A DNA stretch of 5,061 nucleotides, from NCBI GenBank assembly GCA_030592025.1, contig JAUUZX010000182.1, positions 1 through 5,061 on the forward strand, in the 5' to 3' direction. The stretch comes from a bacterium (GTDB lineage: Bacteria; Krumholzibacteriota; Krumholzibacteria; LZORAL124-64-63). Positions 1 to 5,061 of this stretch are shown piece by piece. Under the pieces are notes generated by a model. That model worked only from the letters and a program-made list of their open reading frames with translations, had not been told where the DNA came from and searched no databases. Each line of letters starts with the position of its first letter. Position 1 is the stretch's first letter. A program made the translations under genes and the position numbers.

Positions 1-144
1 CAGGTCCACGCCTACCTGCACAAGTTCTATGACGAGATCCTCACCCCCTACGCGGGGCTGGTCCAACTGAGTTGGGAAGACCCGGCGACGGTGCCGGTGG
101 TGCCGGTGAGTTGGAGCTCGCTCAAGGCCTCATACGTGCCGTGA
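1..144 (+). CDS. 3' end of an unidentified gene (partial, start outside window)
   Basis: The first reading frame is open from base 1 to the TGA at 142-144, giving the last 47 residues of a protein. Nearly every third codon position is G or C, as in the firm genes of this window, and the stop is followed after 21 bp by a well-formed start for the next gene; both facts support real coding. The tail begins QVHAYLHKFYDEIL and ends in LKASYVP. It contains aromatic residues and a run of alternating valine and proline (VPVVPV) that looks like a beta-strand edge. I see no catalytic motif, membrane segment or sorting signal, and the fragment is too short to assign to a family. It probably shares a transcript with the small gene at 166. 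Confidence 0.72.
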   Translation, partial: QVHAYLHKFYDEILTPYAGLVQLSWEDPATVPVVPVSWSSLKASYVP

Positions 145-153
145 TCGGCCTCC

Positions 154-159
154 GAGGAG
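154..159 (+). promoter_or_regulatory. Ribosome binding site for the gene at 166
   Basis: GAGGAG lies 6 bases before the ATG at 166, a near-ideal Shine-Dalgarno match and spacing. It selects this start over the in-frame ATG at 193, which has no comparable site upstream. Confidence 0.75.
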
Positions 160-165
160 AACCCC

Positions 166-525
166 ATGGGACTCTTGAACCACTGGGCCCGCATGCACCG
201 CAACGCCCGGGCCTTCGCCGGCGCCCTGTCCATGCTCGGGGCCATCGCCTTCATGGGCGTCTTCAAGTGCCAGGAAGCCACCGATCCCATCGTCGCGAAT
301 GAACGGGAGACCGGCCTCCTGGTCGCCACGGATTCCGGCTTGGGGGGGAACACGATCCTGGGCACGATCGCCCTCGACTCGGGGGACACCGTGCAGCTCT
401 GGCTCACCCCGCCCTACCCGGAGCCCGGCCAACGGGTGCCTCTGCAGGTGGAGGTGAGGAGCAGCGGTGAGCGCGGCTACTGGTTCGACGCCAACGCCTT
501 CCTGACCGGCGACCCGGGTCGCTAG
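166..525 (+). CDS. Small membrane-anchored or lipoprotein-like secreted protein, function unknown
   Basis: This gene encodes 119 residues. The basic N-terminus (residues 1-15, with R9, R12 and R15) is followed by a hydrophobic stretch at about 16-33 rich in Ala, Met, Gly and Phe, which reads as a signal peptide or signal anchor. The only cysteine, C35, comes directly after this stretch, where a lipidated cysteine would sit, but the preceding residues V-F-K do not match a normal lipobox, so lipidation is doubtful. The exported part (about 36-119) has no further hydrophobic segment. It is rich in short beta-type stretches separated by Gly, Asp and Pro turns (IALDSGDTVQLWL, then a YPEPGQRVPL turn), suggesting a small beta domain with no visible catalytic residues. 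It lies 21 bp after the preceding gene and probably shares its transcript. I do not recognise the family. Confidence 0.8.
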   Translation: MGLLNHWARMHRNARAFAGALSMLGAIAFMGVFKCQEATDPIVANERETGLLVATDSGLGGNTILGTIALDSGDTVQLWLTPPYPEPGQRVPLQVEVRSSGERGYWFDANAFLTGDPGR

Positions 526-588
526 CCTTCAGCCACTCCACGTATCTTCACGATGCATGGTCGTCTCCCGGCCGGTGGAGGTTGCCGC

Positions 589-616
589 GCGACAAAAACA
601 GGACTAATTTTATATT
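589..616 (+). promoter_or_regulatory. Candidate sigma-70-type promoter for the kinase gene
   Basis: A -35-like GCGACA (589-594; four of six match TTGACA) is separated by 16 bases from a -10-like TATATT (611-616; five of six match TATAAT), and the spacer is A-rich. An alternative -35 is TTGCCG at 582-587, paired with TAATTT at 605-610. The predicted transcription start near 622-624 gives a leader of about 98 bases before the ATG at 721. Vegetative consensus may not hold in this lineage, so this is a sequence match only. Confidence 0.45.
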
Positions 617-627
617 CTTAGAGTCCC

Positions 628-654
628 ATCCCCTCTTTGGGGCTCTTGGGGGAT
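628..654 (+). promoter_or_regulatory. Competing hairpins in the kinase leader
   Basis: CCCC at 630-633 can pair with GGGG at 639-642 across a 5-base loop. Alternatively, the longer ATCCCC at 628-633 can pair with GGGGAT at 649-654. The two pairings share the same C run and exclude each other. They lie in the predicted leader of the kinase transcript. The stems are short, so this may be chance in GC-rich DNA. Confidence 0.25.
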
Positions 655-720
655 CCCGAATCTCGACATTCATCATTGCGGAGAGTTCACGGCGCCAGTT
701 ACCCGGTGGAAACGGTGGGC

Positions 721-3261
721 ATGCAGGACGACCGCACAGTGCATCTCGACATCGGCGATGGCGATCGAGCCACGCCTGCGGAGGGGCCTGCCACCGAACT
801 GCACGGGGAAGGGCAACCCGCCACCATGCCCCTCGCCGGACGCGAGACGGAGCCCGCTTCCCCGGCCGATTCCGTCGGCGAGTGGATCGGTCCCTACCAT
901 CTGGTGAAGAAGATCGGTGAGGGCGGCATGGGCCTGGTCTACGAGGCCGAACAGTTCGAGCCCATCCGACGCCGGGTCGCCCTGAAGATGGTCAGGCAGG
1001 GCATGGCCACCGAGGAGTTCATCGCCCGCTTCGAGTCCGAGCGCCGGGCCCTGGCCGTCATGGACCACCCCTGCATCGCCCGGGTCCTCGACGCCGGCGC
1101 CACCGTCGCGGGTCAACCCTTCTTCGTCATGGAGTACGTGGAAGGCGTCCCCATCAACACCTACTGCGACGAGCACAAGCTCGACGTCCGGGACCGGCTG
1201 GACCTCTTTATCCGGGTGTGCGACGGCGTGCTGCATGCCCACCAGAAGGCCATCATCCACCGGGACCTCAAACCCGGCAATGTCCTGGTCACGACCATCG
1301 ACGGGAAGCCTGCGCCCAAGATCATCGATTTCGGTGTGGCCAAGATCCTGGACGACAACCTCCTGAGCCTCGATGGGACCACCGGCGTCGGCCAGCTCGT
1401 CGGCACCCCGGACTACATGAGTCCCGAGCAGGCGGATTCCGACAGCGGGGTCGTGGACACGACCACCGACGTGTACGCCCTGGGGGTCCTGCTCTACCAA
1501 TTGCTGGTGGGTGAACTGCCCTTTGCCTCGGCGGACCTCAAGGGAAAGGGCATCCAGGAGATCCTGCGCACCATCAAGGAAGTCGAGCCCCCCAAGCCGA
1601 GCAGCCGTCTCGTGACCATGGCCAGGACTCCTACCACCTCGGTGCGGACCGTCGCCCTGGACCGCTCCACGGACTCGAGTACCTTGCGCCGCTGTTTGCG
1701 TGGTGATCTGGACTGGATCACCATGAAGGCCCTGGAAAAGGACAAGGCCCGTCGCTACGAGACGGCCAACGCCCTGGCCATGGACATCCGCCGGCACCTG
1801 CTGCACGAACCCGTGCTGGCCGGCCCGCCCTCCCGCACCTACCGGATGAAGAAGTTCGCTCGGCGCAACCGCATCTGGGTGGGCGCCGCATCCTTCGTCC
1901 TGGTCGCCATCATCCTCGGCATAGCCGGCACGACCACGGGGATGATCCGGGCCGTTCGTGCCGAAAAACACGCCCAGACCGAGGCCGAAATCGCCCAGCA
2001 GGTGTCGGACTTCCTCGTGGATCTGTTCGAGGTGGCCGACCCCGACCAGGCCCGGGGCAACACCATCACCGCACGGGAGATCCTGGATGCGGGTTCCCTG
2101 CGGATCGAGACGAACCTGGCGGATCATCCCCTGACCCAGGCTCGACTCATGAGCACCATCGGCAAGGTGTACCAGAATCTGGGGCTGTACGAAGAGGCCG
2201 GTCCCAAGCTCGAATTCGCTCTGGAACTCCAGCGCTCCATGCCCGACGGCGATGAGGTCGCGCTGGCCAGCGGCATGGCCGATCTCGCTGACCTCTACAT
2301 CGATCAGGCGAAATACTCCGAGGCGGAACGGATGCTCCAGCGGGCCCTGGTCCTGATGGACAAGAACGAGGTCGAGAACAGCCTGCAGTTGGCGGCGAGC
2401 CTGAACGAACTGGCCAGCGTCTACCGTCGACGGGGCCGTTACGAAGAAGCCGAGCCGTTGTATGAGAGAGCTCGTGATATCCGGATCGCCGTTCTCGGTT
2501 CCCGTGATCCCGACGTGGCCCAGAGCTACAACAGCCTGGCCATTCTGAACTTCCAGCGGGGCAACTACGACCAGGCGGAACGCCTCTATCGCCGATCCCT
2601 GGATATCTGGCGCCTGGCCTACGACACCGACCATGCGGACATCGCCAAGGGACTGAACAACCTGGCCCTGCTCTACCACCACCTTGACCGGCACGAGGAG
2701 GCCTGGCCCCTCTACCAGGAGGCGGCCGTCATCTACGAGAAGGTTCTGGGCCCTGACCATCCCCGCCTCGGCACCGCCATCAACAACCTGGCCCTGGTCT
2801 ATCACGAGACGGACCGGTACCGCGACGCGGAGCCGCTGTACCGACGCGCCCTCTCCATCCGCGAAGCGAGCCTGGGGCCCGATCATCCCGATGTGGCCCA
2901 GACCGTGAACAACCTGGCCAACCTCTACCGCGACCAGGAGGAGTTCGCCAAGGCGGAGCCGCTCTACCGGCGGGCCTTGGCCGTCCGTGAGAGGACGCTG
3001 GGGTTCGACCATCCGGATGTCGCCTGGAGTTTGCAGGATCTGGGGCAGCTCGAGCATGCGCTGGGTCGCACGGAAGAGGCGCTGCAGCATTTCGATCAGG
3101 CGGTCCGGATCTACGGCGACGCCCTGGGTCCTGATCATCCCGACCTGGAAGAGATCCTGGGGGATTATGCCAAGGTCATGCGGGAATCGAACCACCCGGC
3201 CCGGGCCGATTCCCTGGATCGTCTGGCCCAGGCCATTGCCGAGAAGGACGGGAGTTCCTGA
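721..3261 (+). CDS. Transmembrane Hanks-type Ser/Thr protein kinase with C-terminal TPR array
   Basis: This gene encodes an 846-residue kinase that should phosphorylate Ser/Thr residues of itself and of cytoplasmic targets. The first 55 or so residues are a polar, probably disordered head. The catalytic domain begins near 58 and is intact: Gly-rich loop GEGGMG (66-71), ATP lysine K89 in VALK, helix-C glutamate likely E107, catalytic loop HRDLKPGN (180-187; D182, K184, N187), metal-binding DFG (203-205), an APE-like SPE (234-236) and the structural D250. R181 makes it an RD kinase, and S216, T220, T221 and T229 lie in the activation segment. A basic juxtamembrane stretch (376-384) precedes one membrane helix (about 385-409), placing the kinase in the cytoplasm and the rest outside. 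Residues 474-846 form TPR-like units. An in-frame TTG at 637 would add 28 residues, but it lies next to the predicted transcript start inside a hairpin and lacks a ribosome site; ATG 721 has a weak GGTGGA at 705-710. Known family; target unknown. Confidence 0.95.
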   Translation: MQDDRTVHLDIGDGDRATPAEGPATELHGEGQPATMPLAGRETEPASPADSVGEWIGPYHLVKKIGEGGMGLVYEAEQFEPIRRRVALKMVRQGMATEEFIARFESERRALAVMDHPCIARVLDAGATVAGQPFFVMEYVEGVPINTYCDEHKLDVRDRLDLFIRVCDGVLHAHQKAIIHRDLKPGNVLVTTIDGKPAPKIIDFGVAKILDDNLLSLDGTTGVGQLVGTPDYMSPEQADSDSGVVDTTTDVYALGVLLYQLLVGELPFASADLKGKGIQEILRTIKEVEPPKPSSRLVTMARTPTTSVRTVALDRSTDSSTLRRCLRGDLDWITMKALEKDKARRYETANALAMDIRRHLLHEPVLAGPPSRTYRMKKFARRNRIWVGAASFVLVAIILGIAGTTTGMIRAVRAEKHAQTEAEIAQQVSDFLVDLFEVADPDQARGNTITAREILDAGSLRIETNLADHPLTQARLMSTIGKVYQNLGLYEEAGPKLEFALELQRSMPDGDEVALASGMADLADLYIDQAKYSEAERMLQRALVLMDKNEVENSLQLAASLNELASVYRRRGRYEEAEPLYERARDIRIAVLGSRDPDVAQSYNSLAILNFQRGNYDQAERLYRRSLDIWRLAYDTDHADIAKGLNNLALLYHHLDRHEEAWPLYQEAAVIYEKVLGPDHPRLGTAINNLALVYHETDRYRDAEPLYRRALSIREASLGPDHPDVAQTVNNLANLYRDQEEFAKAEPLYRRALAVRERTLGFDHPDVAWSLQDLGQLEHALGRTEEALQHFDQAVRIYGDALGPDHPDLEEILGDYAKVMRESNHPARADSLDRLAQAIAEKDGSS
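2503..3132 (+). repeat. Tandem 126-bp coding repeat (TPR units)
   Basis: Five consecutive 126-base units encode 42-residue TPR-like repeats of the kinesin-light-chain type. The linker motif (G-x-D-H-P or a variant) has its central acidic/polar position at residues 595, 637, 679, 721, 763 and 805 of the kinase, exactly 42 apart each time. DNA similarity is still visible between neighbours: the stretch encoding NNLAL recurs at 2656 and 2782, and EPLYRRAL is encoded near 2830 and 2956 with mostly silent differences. Weaker units in the same register extend upstream to about 2140 and downstream to the gene end. This is protein-level repetition with old DNA duplication, not a mobile or regulatory repeat. 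Confidence 0.85.
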
Positions 3262-3272
3262 GAAGAGAAGCC

Positions 3273-3295
3273 GGGGCAGGGGCTCTTCCTGCTTC
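3273..3295 (+). terminator. Weak hairpin between kinase and lipoprotein genes
   Basis: GGGGCAGG (3273-3280) can pair with CCTGCTTC (3288-3295) over a 7-base loop, with two G-U pairs among eight. It is followed by GTTGTTCG rather than a T-run, so a full terminator is unlikely. It could attenuate read-through or protect the kinase mRNA end. An alternative pairing is GAAGAG (3262-3267) with CTCTTC (3283-3288). Confidence 0.22.
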
Positions 3296-3316
3296 GTTGT
3301 TCGCAGTCATACCAGT

Positions 3317-3323
3317 GGAGGGG
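3317..3323 (+). promoter_or_regulatory. Ribosome binding site fixing the lipoprotein start at 3330
   Basis: GGAGGGG lies 6 bases before the ATG at 3330. It decides the start against the in-frame TTG at 3297, which has no such site and would put 11 extra residues, including a glutamate, in front of a perfect lipoprotein signal peptide. Confidence 0.8.
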
Positions 3324-3329
3324 AAATAC

Positions 3330-4661
3330 ATGTCACCCAAGAAAACGATCGCCTTGCTGAGCCTGGTCGCTCTGGTTGTCCTGGCCAGTTGCTCCCGGGA
3401 CGAAAGCCCCACCGGGTGGGCGCCGAGCCCGGGCGGGCTTGCCCCGGACAAGTCGATGCCCGGCGGCCTGGTCAACAACTACGAGATCCACTTCGACGGC
3501 CGAACCATGGCCGGTGGCAACACGGTGTTCACCTGGACGGTGAGGGGGACAGGCGTGGAACCGGCCCTGAGCCACTTCATGATCCAGTTGCCGGCGTGCG
3601 CGCCGGAGCCGGTGGGCTACGACCCCGCCGGCTCGGTCAGCATCAACACCAATCCGAACACGGGTATCTACGGCCTTGAGTGGCATCTCAACGTCGAGGC
3701 CGATGACACGACCGGGCGTCGGTACTCGATCACCTTCCCCGGTGACGTGCCCCTGGGCGAGGTTCATGCGTCGGTGATCAGCGGGAACGTGACGGACGTG
3801 GGGATCATCGCCGGACCGTGCCAGGGCTATGATATTTCCGGCCGGGTTTTCGTGGACGCCAACGAGAACGGCCTGCGGGATCCCGACGAGGAGTCGGGCA
3901 TCGCCAACGTGGTCATCGACCTCGTCGACGAACACGGCAACGTGATGTCCCTGCCCACCGACGAGTTCGGTGACTACTCGTTCCGGAAGTTGGAGGGGTC
4001 CTTCATCGTCAATCTCGCTCTCGATGGCGGGCCGGGATATTTCAACGGCAGCCTGGCCGAATCCTTCGACCCCACCACCGCTCTGACACACGAAGCCACC
4101 GTGCCGCCGGACTCGCCGAACAACGACTTCGGATTCTCCCCCCGGTCGGAGGAGATCATCTTCGACCTGGAGAGCGGCATCCTGCTTTCGGACGGCGAGT
4201 CGCTGAAGTTCTGGAAGAGCGAATTCCGGTCGGCCGCGGGCAACGGCGGGGGCAAGCATGTCTACGCCGCCGCCGACCTGCTGGGATTCCTGGACGGGAT
4301 CCAGGGCCTCTTTCTCGCCGACCCCTACGCTTTCACGCCGGGCAACGAACTCCAGGAAGCCTTCGACCTCCTGCGTTCCAACTCCAACGAGCCCATCGAT
4401 GAACTGCTGGCCGAGCTGTTGGCCACCGAACTCAACCACGTGGCTGATCGCGGGTTGATCAATCAGGACGACCTGCAGTTCGTGCTCATCGCGTGGGGTG
4501 AAGCTCTCATCGCGGATTTCCTGGCCCCGTCCCCGTCCAGCGCCGTCGGCGGGCAAGACGTCGAGACGGCCAGAACCACCCGCGATGTGGGCGTGTTGTC
4601 CGATGCCGTCGACCTCTTCGGTGCGATCAACACCGGTGGCGGGGGAGGCATCGATGAGTAG
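3330..4661 (+). CDS. Secreted lipoprotein with SdrD_B/Cna-B-like domain and unassigned C-terminal domain
   Basis: This gene encodes 443 residues. The signal peptide has two lysines (K4, K5), a Leu/Val-rich core and the lipobox L-A-S-C, with C21 as the lipidated residue and S22 after it, which in classical Gram-negatives fits outer-membrane retention. A Pro/Gly linker follows (about 26-46). Domain 1 (about 49-165) is beta-rich, contains a TGIYGLEW motif (111-118), and holds the only other two cysteines, C90 and C164, which could form a disulphide. Domain 2 (about 167-236) opens with the SdrD_B-like phrase SGRVFVDANENGLRD; residues 176-187 fit a 12-residue EF-hand-type calcium loop. A link ending NDFGFSP (265-271) leads to domain 3 (about 274-400), which has an FWK motif (294-296) and several amphipathic helices; I cannot assign it. 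The tail is low-complexity and glycine-rich. The gene starts 68 bp after the kinase on the same strand, probably in one operon, suggesting an envelope partner of the kinase (inference). No catalytic signature is seen. Confidence 0.9.
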   Translation: MSPKKTIALLSLVALVVLASCSRDESPTGWAPSPGGLAPDKSMPGGLVNNYEIHFDGRTMAGGNTVFTWTVRGTGVEPALSHFMIQLPACAPEPVGYDPAGSVSINTNPNTGIYGLEWHLNVEADDTTGRRYSITFPGDVPLGEVHASVISGNVTDVGIIAGPCQGYDISGRVFVDANENGLRDPDEESGIANVVIDLVDEHGNVMSLPTDEFGDYSFRKLEGSFIVNLALDGGPGYFNGSLAESFDPTTALTHEATVPPDSPNNDFGFSPRSEEIIFDLESGILLSDGESLKFWKSEFRSAAGNGGGKHVYAAADLLGFLDGIQGLFLADPYAFTPGNELQEAFDLLRSNSNEPIDELLAELLATELNHVADRGLINQDDLQFVLIAWGEALIADFLAPSPSSAVGGQDVETARTTRDVGVLSDAVDLFGAINTGGGGGIDE

Positions 4662-4682
4662 GTAGGGGAGCCCGGAATTGAC

Positions 4683-4713
4683 GGCGGCAAGGCGAACCGG
4701 TCTTTATGCCGCC
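4683..4713. terminator. Inverted repeat between convergent genes, possible terminator
   Basis: GGCGGCA (4683-4689) and TGCCGCC (4707-4713) are a perfect 7-bp inverted repeat with a 17-base loop, in the 86-base gap between the convergent lipoprotein and STAS genes. Neither strand has a T-run directly after the stem; the nearest on the plus strand is TTTTT at 4744-4748. Its position suits a two-way transcription end point, but the sequence is not a classical factor-independent terminator. Confidence 0.4.
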
Positions 4714-4747
4714 ATCAGCGGATTGGGGCCACCGGGTCCAGGATTTT

Positions 4748-5061
4748 TCAGACGCAGACCATGGCGAAGGCTGCTTCTTCCGACGTCGCCAGTTTCAGGA
4801 ATTGGCCGAGGTTCAGCAGGGAGATCGCCTGCATCACGGCCGGTGTCGTGTTGGCGAACACGAGGGTTCCCTGGACTTCGGCGAACTCCTCGGTCAGCAG
4901 CAGAAACGTCGCCAGGCCGGTGGAGGCGATGAATTCCACCCCGGCCAGATCGATCACGAGGTTGGGCTTGCCTGCAACTTGGAGGGATGACCGGGCGGCC
5001 TCCCTCAGCTGCTGGGCGGTGTTGGTGTCCAGGCGGCCCGCCAGGCGCAGCAGCGGGACCG
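4748..5061 (-). CDS. STAS-domain anti-sigma-factor antagonist (partial, start outside window)
   Basis: The minus strand is open from the window edge to the TGA at 4748-4750, giving the last 103 residues. Read from the edge, it begins VPLLRLAGRLDTNTAQQLRE, the first strand and helix of a STAS fold, followed by VIDLAGVEFIASTGLATFLL, the core strand and the conserved loop carrying the phosphorylation site. By comparison with RsbV and SpoIIAA, the target serine is in the AST-G motif, codon 4922-4924. The C-terminal part (LVFANTTPAVMQAISLLNLGQFLKL) completes the domain. Such proteins bind an anti-sigma kinase when unphosphorylated and so free a sigma factor; phosphorylation switches them off. An in-frame GTG at 4955-4957 should not be taken as the start because it would cut the fold in half. 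The gene converges on the lipoprotein gene and so is a separate transcription unit; its kinase and phosphatase partners are not in the window. Confidence 0.9.
   Translation of the reverse strand, partial: VPLLRLAGRLDTNTAQQLREAARSSLQVAGKPNLVIDLAGVEFIASTGLATFLLLTEEFAEVQGTLVFANTTPAVMQAISLLNLGQFLKLATSEEAAFAMVCV

Larger units (their letters stand above)
526..720 (+). other. Intergenic region holding the kinase promoter and leader
   Basis: This 195-base non-coding stretch lies between the small secreted-protein gene and the kinase. Its centre, about 594-620, is the only clearly AT-rich patch in the window and contains a promoter-like pair of hexamers. Downstream, 624-660 is full of C and G runs that can form alternative hairpins. 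I see no clear factor-independent terminator for the preceding gene: CTCC (565-568) can pair with GGAG (577-580), but there is no T-tract. Confidence 0.6.

Noticed and set aside
565..580. CTCC/GGAG inverted repeat upstream of the kinase promoter as an operator or terminator
   Set aside because: Only four base pairs form, the inner CGGCCG is not concentric with the outer arms, and no T-run follows. It is easily explained by chance in GC-rich DNA.
2503..3132. CRISPR-like or mobile repeat array
   Set aside because: The 126-base period is in frame, differences between units are largely silent or conservative, and the product is a TPR array. There are no spacers.
673..3195. Very long open frame (840 codons) on the minus strand opposite the kinase gene
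   Set aside because: It mirrors the kinase. Strong G/C bias at third positions removes stops from the antisense frame, and its translation shows periodic fragments reflecting the TPR repeats with no domain of its own. The plus strand encodes an intact kinase.
3296..3316. Separate promoter for the lipoprotein gene in the 68-bp gap
   Set aside because: The best hexamers, TTGTTC and CATACC, are poor matches with unsuitable spacing. Read-through from the kinase promoter is the simpler reading.
3297..3329. TTG at 3297 as the lipoprotein start
   Set aside because: It has no Shine-Dalgarno site and would place extra residues, including a glutamate, before a textbook lipoprotein signal peptide. GGAGGGG with 6-base spacing points to ATG 3330.
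2987..3679. Plus-strand open frame crossing the kinase end and lipoprotein start
   Set aside because: It overlaps two well-supported genes in another frame, and its product is rich in Arg, Trp, Ser and Pro as out-of-frame GC-rich translations are. There is no ribosome site.
3333..4556. Open frame of 407 codons on the minus strand opposite the lipoprotein gene
   Set aside because: This is the same antisense effect of GC-rich coding. Its composition is Arg/Gly/Val/His-rich without signal peptide or motifs, while the plus strand has a ribosome site, lipobox and recognisable domain.
4748..4957. A 69-residue STAS protein starting at the GTG at 4957
   Set aside because: The frame continues upstream to the window edge with good STAS sequence. 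Starting at this GTG would delete the first strand and helix of the domain.

Overview
The window is uniformly GC-rich, with strong G/C preference at third codon positions, and is gene-dense. It looks like part of the chromosome of a Gram-negative bacterium: there is a lipoprotein with a clean lipobox, and a membrane-spanning kinase whose sensor domain should face the periplasm. A Hanks-type Ser/Thr kinase fused to a long 42-residue TPR array, next to a lipoprotein with an SdrD_B/Cna-B-like domain, is typical of signalling-rich environmental lineages such as Planctomycetota, Gemmatimonadota, Krumholzibacteriota/Eisenbacteria-type candidate phyla and some deltaproteobacteria. The sequence does not let me choose among these. 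There are no rRNA or tRNA genes, CRISPR arrays, insertion sequences or integration sites.

Layout: (1) Bases 1-144 hold the 3' end of an unidentified plus-strand gene. It is followed after 21 bp by a small plus-strand gene (166-525) for a membrane-anchored or lipoprotein-like secreted protein of unknown function; the two probably share a transcript. (2) Bases 526-720 are non-coding and contain the only AT-rich patch in the window. I read this as a promoter (589-616) plus a leader of about 100 nt with competing hairpins, driving the kinase gene. (3) Bases 721-3261 encode a Ser/Thr protein kinase with an intact catalytic core, one membrane helix and nine TPR-like units in exact 42-residue register. 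(4) After 68 bp, bases 3330-4661 encode a secreted lipoprotein with a proline/glycine linker, a beta-rich domain, an SdrD_B-like domain carrying an EF-hand-type loop, and a C-terminal domain I cannot name. (5) From the opposite strand, converging on the lipoprotein gene, comes the 3' part of a STAS-domain anti-sigma-factor antagonist gene (4748 to beyond 5061), whose start lies outside the window.

How the parts may work together: the kinase and lipoprotein are same-strand and close enough to be one operon. The predicted topology puts the TPR array on the same side of the membrane as the lipoprotein, so the pair could be a sensor and its envelope partner. That is inference from gene order and topology only. 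The STAS protein belongs to a different class of Ser/Thr phosphorylation switch (RsbV/SpoIIAA type) and has its own transcription unit, so a link to the kinase cannot be claimed.

Nothing here is provably a new system. The most unusual items are the lipoprotein's architecture and its unassigned C-terminal domain, its pairing with the TPR kinase, and the competing leader hairpins upstream of the kinase.
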